Source: Ampullaceana balthica (Eukaryota; Mollusca; Gastropoda; Lymnaeidae). Taken from it: DNA of 64,000 nt. Shown piece after piece: positions 1-12,518 of this stretch. The position numbers and the translations under genes are program-made. The notes below the pieces were generated by a model. That model ran no database searches, was not told the origin of the DNA, and was given only the letters and a program-made list of their open reading frames with translations. The stretch lies in NCBI GenBank assembly GCA_944989445.1, contig CALYLW010000494.1, positions 394,004 through 458,003 on the forward strand, read 5' to 3'. Positions within the stretch are counted from its first letter, which is position 1; each line of letters begins with the position of its first letter.

Positions 1-649
1 CATACATACATACATACATACATACATACATACATACATACATACATACAGACATGCATGCATGCATGCATATATACACACACACACACATACATACATA
101 CATACATACATACATACATACATACATACATACATACATACATACATACATACATACATACATACATACATACATACATACATACATACATACATACATA
201 CATACATACATACATACATACATACATACATACATACATACATACATACATACATACATACATACATACATACATACATACATACATACATACATAAATA
301 CATACATACATACACACACACACACATACATACATACATACATACATACATACATACATACATACATACATACATACATACATACATACATACATACATA
401 CATACATACATACATACATACATACATACATACATACATACATACATACATACATACATACATACATACATACAGACAGACATACACACATACATACATA
501 CATACAAACAGACACACAGACATACACACAGACATACATACATACATACATACATACATACATACATACATACATACATACACATACATACATACATACA
601 TACATACATACATACATGCATGCATGCATGCATGCATGCATGCATGCAT

Positions 650-730
<81 letters not shown>

Positions 731-791
731 TACATACATACATACATACATACATACATACATACATACATACATACATACATACATACAT

Positions 792-822
<31 letters not shown>

Positions 823-938
823 TACACACATACATACACACATACATACATGCATGCATGCATACATACATACATACATACATACATACATACATACATA
901 CATACATAAATACATACATACATACATACATACATACA
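1..938. repeat. Compound tetranucleotide microsatellite (CATA/TACA)n
   Basis: The sequence is almost pure CATA tetranucleotide from the window edge to about 938, broken by blocks of (TGCA)n and (CGCA)n near 616-682, (CA)n near 683-725 and (GACA)n near 793-821. Open frames across it (Thr-Tyr-Ile-His repeats) exist only because the repeat lacks stop codons. The window may begin inside a larger array, so the true 5' limit is unknown. Confidence 0.97.
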
Positions 939-1375
939 TTCTCTGTGTTATACGTATTTTTGATAGTTTGAAGGTTTTTGGTGGATGGAAGAATGATAGA
1001 ATGTTTTCACGATAGATAGGGTCAACATTGATAACTTAATTTTTTATTTATAATTTAATGTCTGTAATCGAATATATAAAGCTCAGTTGGTGTTTGTATA
1101 AAGCAATGGTTTGTAATAGATCAATCTCATAAATAACTTGGCTAAAAATGTAATAAACAGCAACTAATACTGGGGAAAAGCGTCATCACAAAAAAACCCG
1201 CAACAAAGTGCGGGTATATTTCTTGTGTATATAAAGACAAGAGTGGGAAGCAATACTCTTATTTATTGTGGGTGAGTCTGTGATACATAAAAAATGGTGT
1301 TATCTTTTTTGTGTGGACATTTTGTTGACTGCACATTTCATGTGACCGTGTCTTGCATAATTATCTGTTATTTAG
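939..1375. other. Intron sequence upstream of decarboxylase exon
   Basis: AT-rich sequence with no open frame of note. It should be the 3' part of the intron preceding the exon at 1376. A short perfect hairpin (ACCCGCA / TGCGGGT, 6-nt loop) lies at about 1195-1214. No function is assigned to it. Confidence 0.6.
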
Positions 1376-1477
1376 GATGTGTCGCTAGCTCATCACTTTG
1401 AGGACCTCGTTAGGTGCGATCATAGGTTTGAAGTTGTCAGACCTGTCACCTTTGGACTCGTTTGTTTTAGGTTGAAG
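1376..1477 (+). CDS. Ddc: Aromatic-L-amino-acid decarboxylase, penultimate coding exon (partial gene)
   Basis: This exon encodes 34 residues of a PLP-dependent group II decarboxylase (DDC/AADC type), the cytosolic enzyme that makes monoamines by decarboxylating L-DOPA, 5-HTP or related substrates. Seen directly: the acceptor TTATTTAG ends at 1375, the frame reads SLAHHFEDLV, then HRFEVV, then FGLVCFRLK, and the donor GTAAGT starts at 1478. The peptide matches the C-terminal part of animal DDC, whose conserved block is HEFE...RFE...LGLVCFRLKG. The exon is 102 nt, phase 0 at both ends, and joins in frame to the exon at 16273, which begins with the expected GSN. The catalytic lysine region is coded further upstream, outside the window. 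Tyrosine or histidine decarboxylase are close paralogues; the GSN after RLK favours DDC. Confidence 0.88.
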
Positions 1478-1589
1478 GTAAGTTTGCAATGTCTTACAAG
1501 CTCTTTGTGTAACTACATGACGTCATTATACCACAAAACTTTATTGCATAGTATGTAAAACTTTAATTCTATACTAAGAAAAGCCAAAG

Positions 1590-2630
1590 CAATGACTGAC
1601 TGACCGACTCACTGATTCATCACTAATTCAGCAACTTCCCGTGTAGGTAGAAGCATGAAACTTTGGGAACTTGCTGAGTACACTCTAACAATGACAATTG
1701 GTGAGAAATAATTTTAAAATTCCCACTCATGGGAGGCTGGGGGCCCAAATTAGTTGGGTTTTTTTCCTTATGTGGGGTATATAACACTGAATCAACACTA
1801 ATTCTCCATCTTCCCGGGTAGGTGGAAGCATGAAACTTTGGGAAGATGTTGAGTACACTCCTGTGATGGTATCAAAAGAAAGAACTATTTATTTAACACT
1901 CACTGGGGGCCCAAATGAAGTTTTTTCCTTAAATGAGCTATATAAAACCGACTCATCATTAAATCTCCAACCTCCCGTGTAGGTAGAAGCATGAATCTGT
2001 GGTATGTTGTTGCTTACACTCTTACAAAGATAATTGGTGAAGCATAATTTTAAAATTCCAACTCATGTGGTCCCGGGGGCCCAAAATAGGTTTACCCTTA
2101 TATGGGCTATATAAAACTGAATCAACACTAGTTCTCCCTTTTCACGTGTAGGTGGAAGCATGAAACTTTGGGAAGATGTTGAGTACACACCTGCGATGGT
2201 ATCAGAAGAAAGAAAGATTTATTTAACACTCACTGGGGGCCCAAATGTAGTTTTCTTTCCTTTTGTGAGCTAAATAAAAACTGACTCATCATTAAATATC
2301 CAATCTCCTGTTTAGGTAGGAGCATGAAACTTTGGGTAGTTGTTGAGCACACTCCCACGATGGTATCAGGCGAAAAAATATTTAAATTGTCTCTCACTGG
2401 GGGCCGGGGGCCCAAATGTATTTTTTAAATTATATAAAAATGTCTAATCACAAATTCTCCAACTTCCCGTGTAGGTAGAAGCATGAAATTTTGGGAAGCT
2501 GTTGAGTACACTCCCGGGATGGTATTCATGGTAACAGGCGAAATTTCTTTGTTTAATTTACACTCACTGGGGGCCGGGGACCCAAATGCAGTTTTTTCAC
2601 CTTATATGAGCTAAATAAAAAATAATAAAC
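1590..2630. repeat. Tandem diverged ~165-nt repeats with GGGGGCCC core
   Basis: About six diverged units in a row share the blocks GGTAGAAGCATGAAACTTTG, GTTGAGTACACTCC, CACTGGGGGCCC and GAGCTATATAAAA, spaced about 165 nt apart. A seventh, more diverged unit lies at about 3990-4125. The 55.4-57.4 kb region holds related-looking GGGCCCC-bearing units. The family is not identified; no coding capacity is seen. Confidence 0.75.
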
Positions 2631-2684
2631 TTTGGATACTGTGTAAATGGATTTTTAAAAAACTTTGAAGACAAAGTATAAAAT

Positions 2685-3514
2685 TAGGGCTGTGGAAATT
2701 AACGATTAATTTCTCGATTAATAGTTAAAAAGTTTTAACGATTAAAATTTTTAACGATTAATCGACCTACCACTTATAAATGTACTGGAATTTAAAAAGT
2801 AACATATTTCGGCCGATAAATATAAACTAATAAACTAACCATTAGACTAATATCTTGATTTTAAACTATTGTCTGACGTGAATGTTTAAAATGTTTATAA
2901 AGGTTATTGTTTCCAGAGAGAGAAATCGCGTACCTAGTGCCTACTATGCAATGTTCCCTCAAAGTCTAAGCTTCGTTGGTCCGTGTGCAAAGTTTTTTTT
3001 TAAAAACAACTCGTTTGCAAAGTTGCACAACGTCCATTTTTTGTGCAATATGTTACAAAGTTTGCTGCGCGGTGATTCTAAACTCCTGAACGGCGTCTGT
3101 CAAATATCTGCGCAGCCGCGCTGCTTAAAGGGAACATTGCTACCATAATTCTAACACTTCGCTTACATATTACCTGAAAACCAAACATCCACTACAGTAT
3201 CAGAAACTTCAGCTGAGACAATCTAAAGCTATGTGAACGATTGTTCAACTCTGCTGGTTATATTGTCAATAAGACCCGCTCATTATTTGAACCAAATAAT
3301 GTCAATAAACTTGTCTGTTTGCGTTGTTGGTTAAAAGATGTCATATAAAGAAGACATTCCAGTGTTATTTCGATTTTCGACAAGTATTTTAATAAATGTT
3401 ACTTATGACAACATAAATTTCAATTTTTGGATTTAATCGAAATTAATGACTAATTAATCGTTAATTTTTCAAAAAAGTTAACGATTAATTTTAAATTAAT
3501 CGTTAACAGCCCTA
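2685..3514. mobile_element. Non-autonomous hAT-type element with TTAATCG-rich ends
   Basis: Inverted ends begin TAGGGCTGT and finish ACAGCCCTA, each followed inward by blocks of AACGATTAATT. The flanking 8-mers TATAAAAT (2677-2684) and CATAAAAC (3515-3522) match at 6 of 8 positions, as expected for an aged hAT target duplication. There is no transposase. A one-ended remnant of the same family lies at about 39755-39838 in the DDR gene. Confidence 0.7.
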
Positions 3515-3606
3515 CATAAAACATAAACAGGGTATGAGTTAGCCTGGCGGAACGTAACAAAACAGCGATCTTTCGGCAAAGAGCCTTCCTCAACGAACAA
3601 AAAGTA

Positions 3607-3811
3607 CACAAATAAAACGAATATAACGAAAGAATTATTTTTTTTAAAACTTAGCTGCAGTGAGATCCAATTAGTCCAGTAGAGAAAATCATTTTCTCTA
3701 TTGGACTAATTGGATATCACCGCAGCTAAGTTTCTTTATTTTTTTTATTACTTTTTTAAAAAATTTTATTATTGTTTTTTTTTATTCTTTCGTTATATTC
3801 GTTTTATTTAT
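3607..3811. mobile_element. Foldback (palindromic) MITE
   Basis: A near-perfect palindrome is centred at 3690: AATTAGTCCAGTAGAGAAAA on the left is mirrored on the right. The outer arms ATAAAACGAATATAACGAAA and TTTCGTTATATTCGTTTTAT also pair. The right arm carries about 35 nt of extra T/A-rich sequence. It has no coding potential. Confidence 0.75.
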
Positions 3812-4731
3812 AAACGTCTAAGACATTTTAACCATTCGATTTCACTCGATTTTTAAAGCATATTTTGACAAACAAATATATTCAACATGATCCAAATTGA
3901 AATAAGTTGTTGTTTTGAACTTTACATCTTACACCCTGGCTCTTATTTTAGTTGGGTTTTTTAAAGTCTTATTAATAGTACATGTATTTTATTCATCACA
4001 CGGCCATTAAACTTTGGGAAGTTTTTGGGTACGCTCCAGTGAAGGTGTCTGGCATTAAAAGTAAAAGTTTTAAAAACATCACTTATTATGGGCTAGGGCC
4101 CGTATGCCATTTTTTAACTTTAGTTATACAAAAGGTAATTTAAAAAGTGGCTACTGGGTAAATGGATGAATTATTGACCAAATTTGATTTTAAAAAAATA
4201 AAAATTCTATAGCTTAATGAACGTCTGTTCCTTCGGGGCCGGGACCAAAATATTTTTTTCGTAAACATTTAAAGCTTTTATTACCTTCAGATTTTAAATA
4301 ATTTAAATAAATATAGACACGTATCTCTATCATGACCTATATTGTATAATGTTTGTCTTGTCGAGCTTGCACAAGCAACTACTCCTAAACCATACCAGAT
4401 AGGGGTTTCGGGTCTTTTGCAAATATATTAAGGAGGTCCCAGGGATGTGCACGGTTCAAAAAAATTCCCGAAAAGGTTTAGTGGATTTCCTGGAAAATAA
4501 AATTTTAAAAACGAAAAAATATCCGTAGTTTTTCAATTTCTCGGCATCCTTAACAGCTATCGGGTTGAAACAAATGCGAAACGATAGCTAATAATATTTA
4601 GAAAAATGTTGGAGAAGGATTTTTTCAAAAATGTCTTTTCTTTCGACTCCCGTAATTTTAGAAGCAATTTGTAGATAGCAATTGTTTTGTTAACTTTCAG
4701 AATAATTGATTTGAAATGACTTTTAATGTAA

Positions 4732-6623
4732 GGGGCCGTCCATAAATGACGTCACGCTCCTAGGGGGGGAGGGGGGAGGGGGGTAACACTTTTGTGACGA
4801 TGCGTGACGAGGGGGAGGGAGGGGGGTTGAAGAAGTGTGACGTCACATCAAAAGGGTCACTTTAAAAAAACTTCCACTGAAATATTTCGTCGCTTACTAT
4901 TTATTTAATGACTTTTTAAAAAAAAATCAGTGCTTCTCATTGTGTCGGTCGGTAGGCCATCAGACGCTGGTTGGCGTAAGCTATCAAGACATGAAAATTA
5001 AATCTAATTATAATCCTTAAGTTTGAGAATCCACAAGATAACATATGAAATTGTTACACTGCGTCGTTTGATGTTGACATCAAAGCATTTGACACCGCAG
5101 CTCCGTTTGATTCTCTCATGGACTTTTTTTGCCAGTTACACCAAAATAAACAAGTTTATGTGTGCGTTACCCCCCCCCAAACCCCCAGACTCTAGGTTCT
5201 GCTCACATGACTCGGGGATTAGGCGGAGCATCGTTACCCCCCCCCCACCCGGAAATGCTACTGGTGAGTTTTACAAGCATGACAAGTGTCTAAAAATGAT
5301 CTGAATAGGATTATGTGTAGATATTTTAAGTCAAAACGACACGGAATATCCTTTTTCTTTAAAAGGGGAGGGGGGAGGGAATCTATTTGATAAATTAAAA
5401 ACGTTTTAAGTTTGATATAATTGTTCGATTGGTTTTTGGTCAATCGCCCCTGGCCATTCTAGTCTTCTAAATCAGTGCTTCTCAAAGTGGTGGTCCGCGG
5501 ACCGGTGCCGGTCCGTGGGCCATCCGCTGCCGGTCCGCAGATGTTCTCAAAAAAAGGACCGAAAAAATTGTCAGTGCACGGGAAAATAGTGCACCGGTCC
5601 CTGGTGCAATGGAAAAAATTCCTGCCGGTCCGCCATACTAAAAAGTTTGAGAAGCACTGCTCTAGATATAATGGTAAATGAGCCCATTTAAAATTAGTCA
5701 ACTATTCATTAACTTTATTGAATGCATCAAATTCTTGACATCGCAATTCGAGAGGAGCACAAAACAACTTTTCTTCTTAGCTCAGTTTTTAAGGCATTAA
5801 TTTTAAATATCACAGAAAGGATACTTGATACAGACAAGTCATGTGGATTAAGATTATTGTCACTCGTGTCAATATAAATGAAAGTAGGGTAGATTTAGGT
5901 GTCTTCGTATAGTACGTAGGTAAGAAATCTACATAGTTGTCAAATTTTTAAAAAAATGCATTTTCTGGAAGGAACCGGTTCAATAATGGGCATATGTTCC
6001 AAGCGTACACGTACACATGACGTATTTTAATATATCTAGTGGATTGTAGTGGATGTTATATGTCCCAAATGAGTCTGCATTACCCCCAAGAATTCACTTT
6101 TTGACCCCAGATGAGGTTATTTACCTCTGTTCGCCGACCTCTTTCTTACGGGATGCCCGTCAGTCAATTGAGGGATTTTTTAAAAATAAATTTTTAAAAT
6201 GTTATTTTTAAATATATTTTTTTTCAAAACAAAGACGTTAACCGTGATTTAGTATGTTTAATTTGTATGCATTAAAATAAAATATAATCTAAGGATGTTA
6301 ACACAGTTCGTTTTCTGAAGGCCAGTTAAACGTTTTTAAAAAATGCTTCATGCGGGTTACGATATTACAATGTAGATCTTCACTAAATAAATAATAAATA
6401 CTTAAATGACAATAAAAGTGATTTGAAACATACTTATTTTCAAATAGAAAATAATGTGCGTTTTGTTGTTGTTTTTGTTGTTGTTTTTTTTTGGGGGGGG
6501 GCAAAGATTTGTGACGTATTTTTAGAGGGGGGGTCTAAGTTTTTGTGACGACGCGTGACGAAGGGGGGGGGTAGGGGGTAAAAAATCGGCAAAAATCGCG
6601 TGACGTCATTTATGGACGGCCCC
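4732..6623. mobile_element. 1.9 kb TIR DNA transposon, PIF/Harbinger-like by its target duplication
   Basis: The left end GGGGCCGTCCATAAATGACG and the right end (its exact reverse complement) form identical terminal inverted repeats of about 26 bp, ending in GTCACGC. Both ends are flanked by TAA (4729-4731 and 6624-6626), the 3-bp TWA-type target typical of PIF/Harbinger. Subterminal G-rich tracts with GTGACGA motifs lie inside both ends. No transposase frame is visible, so it is non-autonomous or gutted. A hAT-type MITE is nested at 5473-5659. Confidence 0.75.
5473..5659. mobile_element. hAT-type MITE (CAGTGCTTCTCAAA family), copy 1
   Basis: It begins CAGTGCTTCTCAAAG and ends with TTTGAGAAGCACTG. 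The flanks TTCTAAAT and CTCTAGAT match at 6 of 8 positions, consistent with an 8-bp hAT target duplication. The interior is rich in GGTCCGCGGACCGG-type blocks. A second copy in reverse orientation lies at 13843-14030. Confidence 0.82.
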
Positions 6624-6659
6624 TAATCTAAATTGATTTCGCTTAAATAATTTAAAACA

Positions 6660-7156
6660 ACGTAAAAAAAACAAGTTTTTCACTATAAATCCTTTATGTA
6701 CGAGACGTAACTAAAAGAATGTTCATTATAATACGCAGCGCAAGACCATCAAAAAATGCAAAATTGCAGTTGTGTCGTAAAACATGTTTAACATAATGAG
6801 CACCGATCAGGAATATGTTTATAAAAAGTGTTGTCAATAAAATACGCACCTTATTGCACGACAGAAAGGTTGTTCAATATAATACACACCGCGACAGTAT
6901 AGCAAAAAAATTTAACATGATACATAAAGATAAAATAAAATAATCTAAAAATTCAATAATTTAATTATGGTACATGCAATCGATCTGAAATTTTGATGCA
7001 TTGTTTTTATCATCGGTACAAAACTGACTGCAAAATTTCAGCTCGCTAGCTTACGAGGAAGTGGGTTAAAAATCGATCCAAAGTGGTGACAATCAAACAA
7101 GCAAGCAAGGGTTCAAACAAACAGACACCAAGAGTTAATATAAAGGATTTAATTTA
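6660..7156 (+). mobile_element. Pearl/Helitron-like microsatellite-bearing element, diverged single copy
   Basis: Homologous along its length to the six-copy array at 9507-12518 but more diverged: same CTATAAATCCTTTATGTACG block near the left end, CGATCTGAAATTTTGAT in the middle, an AAGCAAGCAAGG microsatellite and AGTTAATATAAAGGATTTA at the right end. TAAATCCTTTATA near one end is inverted near the other, a subterminal inverted repeat. Non-coding. Assignment to the mollusc pearl/Helentron group is inference from structure. Confidence 0.7.
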
Positions 7157-7399
7157 AAAAAGGCAGAAATTCTTTGTTGGAAATTGCGTTAAAATACTCA
7201 TTCGAGTTTTTATTACTTGTTTTAGTGATAATTCCATAGTGTGTAAAAACTTTATGTAAGTAATAATTTCAAAGATTGAATACATTTTTAATAGTAATAA
7301 TTTCTTTGTGTTACACTGTATATGAGTAGTAAGATGAAGCCATACATTTGTATTTCTAATACTAGTTATACCTTCTTATCTATATGAACCCCTAGTGAG

Positions 7400-7574
7400 C
7401 AGAGCTGGATTTACCTATTTGCTAAACAAGCTATACCTTAGGGCCTCCGCCTCCTTGCGGGCCCCCCAGGAATTTTTTTAATCATATTTGGCATTGACAT
7501 AGAATATCTGGACTTCAAAAGGGCCCCCATATCTCAAATATCTTAGGGCCCCATCAAGTCTAAATCCGGCCCTA
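7400..7574. mobile_element. Short TIR MITE (CAGRGCYGGATTTA ends)
   Basis: The left end CAGAGCTGGATTTA and the reverse complement of the right end, TAGGGCCGGATTTA, match at 11 of 14 positions. The interior has GGGCCC blocks. No convincing target duplication was found. It resembles common short hAT-type MITEs. Confidence 0.55.
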
Positions 7575-7889
7575 GGCACCGAGACAAATTAAAAGAGACG
7601 GTCCCCGGGGATAAAAATAAATCTGGGAACTAAATATTGTAGGCTGTATACGCCTAGAGTAGGGGCGGGGCATTCAAACTGTTTGCGAAGAGGATGCATC
7701 TCCATTAAGTAAAAATATGTGCGGCCGTCATTGCGAAAATAAACAGAAATGACATACGGTTATAGGCTTTATAAATATGTGACATTTTTAATTTGCAATT
7801 TGTTTTTTTTTGTTGTTGTTGGGTTGTTGTTTTTTGGCGGGGGTGGGTGGGGTGGGGGGGAAGTAGACCTGCCAGCCTAATTTTTTTTT

Positions 7890-8770
7890 AAATTTCGGCT
7901 GGCTGACACAATTTTTCGGCTGATATCCGGATTAGCCGGATTTTAAAATTTCGGCTGGCTGACATAATGTTTCGGCTGATATCCGGATTAGCCGGATTTC
8001 TCCGTAAATTGGCAGTTGCAGCAAAATATTCGTAAACATCATCCAGGGATGTTCCAGCAAGTGTTACAGGTGCCGGTATGTTGAGAGATGGGCAATTAAT
8101 TTTGAAGAAGTCAACAAAACCATCTTTAGCCACATTTTCAAAGGCGAGCAAGTCTCTAAAGAACCAAATCCTACATGTGGAAGAAAATCAGAAGCCCCGA
8201 GCCTAGTGCTCTTCATGGGTCTTCCTGGAAGACCCTCCCAGCTATCTGGCCCCCTCCCCCAGAAAAGGACGTTGACAGCTGGGAACGGAGCTGTCGCTTC
8301 TGAAGCGGCCACCTGGGCATCTGAGACAGAAAGTCGAGGATGCCTCCCACTAAGTTGGCCTCACAAGGAGGGGTGGAATTGCCTTACTATGACCCGCTAC
8401 CACTTTGGCGCCACCCCGGCAAAGCATACGAGTCTTTTCTAAATAACCAGATAACGATATGTCTTGTCAGTTCATGACTTGATGTTGCCTGACATTGACT
8501 GTTGCCTTCTCCATACTTATGGAAATATCCCAAAATTGCATTTGACTTTTCTTGACTTTGTACTGACACATTGTGCTTGACACTTAAGTGAAGATTCATA
8601 TTGCCACTTGATGTCATTGCGGCAAAATTGGTTACTTTTGAAATGTGACCCTTGTCACCCAATGACTGCTGAGCAGTGAGACACAGCAGACAATAAACTC
8701 GATCTTCGTCTACATTCCTCCCATCAGCAGAGAACAGGCCTCCAAAATATTTCCAGCATTGTGCTTTAGA
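7890..8770 (-). pseudogene. hAT/ZBED-type transposase remnant with BED zinc finger, interrupted
   Basis: Read on the - strand from about 8770, the frame shows a BED-type finger: W and F residues, then VYCLLC, then LHLSVKH (C-x2-C ... H-x4-H), followed by NAILGYFHKY and LTRHIVIWLF, as in hAT transposases. A second piece (about 7990-8155) reads LLAFENVAKDGF then LDDVYEYFAATAN, also hAT-like. Between them, about 8165-8440 is GC-rich sequence of different character that breaks the frame. It also carries two diverged 73-nt units at about 7905-7998. It cannot encode a working transposase. Confidence 0.65.
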
Positions 8771-8961
8771 ATTTAGGGGGTTAAGGTTTTACTTCTAGGT
8801 TGTTAATGAACTGCCTCTTTTCCCGGTTTAGATGACATTTGCTGACATTTGAGTTCACCTAAAATCATCATATAGTCATAAAGAATTGTTACATAGAAAT
8901 GGTGTAACGTAAAAAGGTAATCCTGCAGTCTTACTGTCTTAGCACGTATATCATTTCACTG

Positions 8962-9155
8962 CGAATTTTAATTTTCTCTTGAGAACTTTCGTTTTTAATT
9001 TATGAAATGCATTTATATATGTTATATTTTAGCTATTATAGCGCTAATTTCTAAGGCTTTTTAATTTATAAGTCTGTTTTCGGCCCTTGACGCTACATAA
9101 TCAGAGTAGAGTAGGATACCTCCATTTTGTTTATCTAGCACCCTACTTGCTGGGT
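8962..9155 (+). repeat. Long inverted repeat, left arm
   Basis: This arm (key blocks ATATATGTTATATTTTAGCT, TTTATCTAGCACCCTACTTG) is the reverse complement of sequence at about 9368-9500 and continues pairing with 12519-12550 after the pearl-like array is removed. With about 210 nt of spacer it forms a foldback element roughly 570 bp long before the insertion. Confidence 0.75.
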
Positions 9156-9367
9156 TGTCACAGCAAGAGGCCAAATGAAATTTTCTCACTTACAAACAAA
9201 CAAAAAAGAATCAAACATCTAGTAAGGAAATAAAAAATGAAATTTTCATTAAAATATTTATTGATCTTCTAAGAATCTTAAAATAGATGAATGAAACTTT
9301 TTTTAAAGACATCTTCAGTCCGTAAATTTATTTTAGCGTGGTTCGTTCCAGTTAAAAAAAATATCTA

Positions 9368-9505
9368 GCTAGCAGGGTGCTAGATAAACAAAAATGATGT
9401 CTCCTACTCCGATCATGTAGCGTCAATGGCCAAAGAAGCCTCATAAATTAGCGCTATAATAACTAAAATATAACATATATAAATGCATTTAATAAATTAA
9501 TTTTA
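9368..9505 (-). repeat. Long inverted repeat, right arm (proximal part)
   Basis: It holds TAGCAGGGTGCTAGATAAAC and ACTAAAATATAACATATATA, complementary to the left arm at 8962-9155. The pairing stops at about 9500, where the pearl-like array starts, and resumes at 12519-12550 (GAAAGTTCTC...GAGAAAATTAAAAT). Confidence 0.75.
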
Positions 9506-9506
9506 A

Positions 9507-12500
9507 AAAACCCGTAAAAAAACCAAGTTTTTTACTATAAATCCTTTATGTACGAGAAGTAACTAAAAGAATGTTCATGATAATACGCAGCGCAAGACCA
9601 TCCAGAAATACAAAATTGCAGTTGTGTCGTAAAACATGTTTAATATAATGCGCACCGATCAGGAATATGTTTATAAAAAGAGCTGTCAATAAAATACGCA
9701 CCTTATTGCGCGACAGAAAGGTTGTTCAATATAATACGCACCGCGACGCTCTATCTCAAAAAATAGCATGATACATAGGAATAAATAAAATAATCTAAAA
9801 AATCAATAATTTAATTACGGTACATGCGATCGATCTGAAATTTTGATACATTGTTTTTATCATCGGTACGAAACTGCCTGCAAAATTTCAGCTCGCTATC
9901 TTGCGAGCAAGTGGGTTAAAAATCGATCAAAAGTTTTGGCGACAAGCAAGCAAGCAAGCAAGGTCGGCCGCAGACACCACGAGTTAATATAAAGGATTTA
10001 ATAAGAAAAACCCGTAAAAAACCAAGTTTTTGACTATAAATCCTTTATGTACGAGAAGTAATTAAAAGAATGTTCATTATAATACGCAGCGCCAGACCAT
10101 CCAGAAATACAAAATTGCAGTTGTGTCGTAAAACATGTTTAATATAATGCGCACCGATCAGGAATATGTTTATAAAAAGAGCTGTCAATAAAATACGCAC
10201 CTTATTGCGCGACAGAAAGGTTGTTCAATATAATACGCACCGCGACGCTCTATCTCAAAAAATAGCATGATACATAGGAATAAATAAAATAATCTAAAAA
10301 ATCAATAATTTAATTACGGTACATGCGATCGATCTGAAATTTTGATACATTGTTTTTATCATCGGTACGAAACTGCCTGCAAAATTTCAGCTCGCTATCT
10401 TGCGAGCAAGTGGGTTAAAAATCGATCAAAAGTTTTGGCGACAAGCAAGCAAGCAAGCAATCAGGGTCGGCCGCAGACACCACGAGTTAATATAAAGGAT
10501 TTAATAAGAAAAAACCCGTAAAAAACCAAGTTTTTGACTATAAATCCTTTATGTACGAGAAGTAATTAAAAGAATGTTCATTATAATACGCAGCGCCAGA
10601 CCATCCAGAAATACAAAATTGCAGTTGTGTCGTAAAACATGTTTAATATAATGCGCACCGATCAGGAATATGTTTATAAAAAGAGCTGTCAATAAAATAC
10701 GCACCTTATTGCGCGACAGAAAGGTTGTTCAATATAATACGCACCGCGACGCTCTATCTCAAAAAATAGCATGATACATAGGAATAAATAAAATAATCTA
10801 AAAAATCAATAATTTAATTACGGTACATGCGATCGATCTGAAATTTTGATACATTGTTTTTATCTCGGTACGAAACTGCCTGCAAAATTTCAGCTCGCTA
10901 TCTTGCGAGCAAGTGGGTTAAAAATCGATCAAAAGTTTTGGCGACAAGCAAGCAAGCAAGCAAGGTCCGCCGCAGACACCACGAGTTAATATAAAGGATT
11001 TAATAAAAACAACCCGTAAAAAACCAAGTTTTTGACTATAAATCCTTTATGTACGAGAAGTAACTAAAAGAATGTTCATTATAATACGCAGCGCCAGACC
11101 ATCCAGAAATACAAAATTGCAGTTGTGTCGTAAAACGTGTTTAATATAATGCGCACCGATCAGGAATATGTTTATAAAAAGAGCTGTCAATAAAATACGC
11201 ACCTTATTGCGCGACAGAAAGGTTGTTCAATATAATACGCACCGCGACGCTCTATCTCAAAAAATAGCATGATACATAGGAATAAATAAAATAATCTAAA
11301 AAATCAATAATTTAATTACGGTACATGCGATCGATCTGAAATTTTGATACATTGTTTTTATCATCGGTACGAAACTGCCTGCAAAATTTCAGCTCGCTAT
11401 CTTGCGAGCAAGTGGGTTAAAAATCGATCAAAAGTTTTGGCGACAAGCAAGCAAGCAAGCAAGCAAGGTCCGCCGCAGACACCACGAGTTAATATAAAGG
11501 ATTTAATAAGAAAAACCCGTAAAAAACCAAGTTTTTGACTATAAATCCTTTATGTACGAGAAGTAACTAAAAGAATGTTCATTATAATACGCAGCGCCAG
11601 ACCATCCAGAAATACAAAATTGCAGTTGTGTCGTAAAACAGTGTTTAATATAATGCGCACCGATCAGGAATATGTTTATAAAAAGAGCTGTCAATAAAAT
11701 ACGCACCTTATTGCGCGACAGAAAGGTTGTTCAATATAATACGCACCGCGACGCTCTATCTCAAAAAATAGCATGATACATAGGAATAAATAAAATAATC
11801 TAAAAAATCAATAATTTAATTACGGTACATGCGATCGATCTGAAATTTTGATACATTGTTTTTATCATCGGTACGAAACTGCCTGCAAAATTTCAGCTCG
11901 CTATCTTGCGAGCAAGTGGGTTAAAAATCGATCAAAAGTTTTGGCGACAAGCAAGCAAGCAAGCAAGGTCGGTCGGTCGCCGCAGACACCACGAGTTAAT
12001 ATAAAGGATTTAATAAGAAAAAACCCGTAAAAAACCAAGTTTTTGACTATAAATCCTTTATGTACGAGAAGTAACTAAAAGAATGTTCATTATAATACGC
12101 AGCGCCAGACCATCCAGAAATACAAAATTGCAGTTGTGTCGTAAAACATGTTTAATATAATACGCACCGATCAGGAATATGTTTATAAAAAGAGCTGTCA
12201 ATAAAATACGCACCTTATTGCGCGACAGAAAGGTTGTTCAATATAATACGCACCGCGACGCTCTATCTCAAAAAATAGCATGATACATAGGAATAAAAAA
12301 AATAATCTAAAAAATCAATAATTTAATTACGGTACATGCGATCGATCTGAAATTTTGATACATTGTTTTTATCATCGGTACGAAACTGCCTGCAAAATTT
12401 CAGCTCGCTATCTTGCGAGCAAGTGGGTTAAAAATCGATCAAAAGTTTTGGCGACAAGCAAGCAAGCAAGCAAGCAAGGTCCGCCGCAGACACCACGAGT

Positions 12501-12518
12501 TAATATAAAGGATTTAAA
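9507..12518 (+). mobile_element. Six-copy tandem array of a ~500-bp pearl/Helitron-like element
   Basis: Six nearly identical units start (at CCCGTAAAAA) near 9511, 10011, 10515, 11013, 11516 and 12024, so the period is 498-508 bp. Each has ACTATAAATCCTTTATGTAC near its left end and AGTTAATATAAAGGATTTA at its right end (subterminal inverted repeat), and an AAGCAAGCAAGC microsatellite whose length accounts for much of the period variation. No unit codes for protein. Small frames seen in it (for example at 11344 and 11848) recur only because the unit recurs. Confidence 0.88.

Noticed and set aside
11344..12030. Two 60-64 codon frames with nearly identical peptides (MIHCFYHRYETACK)
   Set aside because: They recur because the pearl-like unit recurs; they run through the microsatellite and have no homology.
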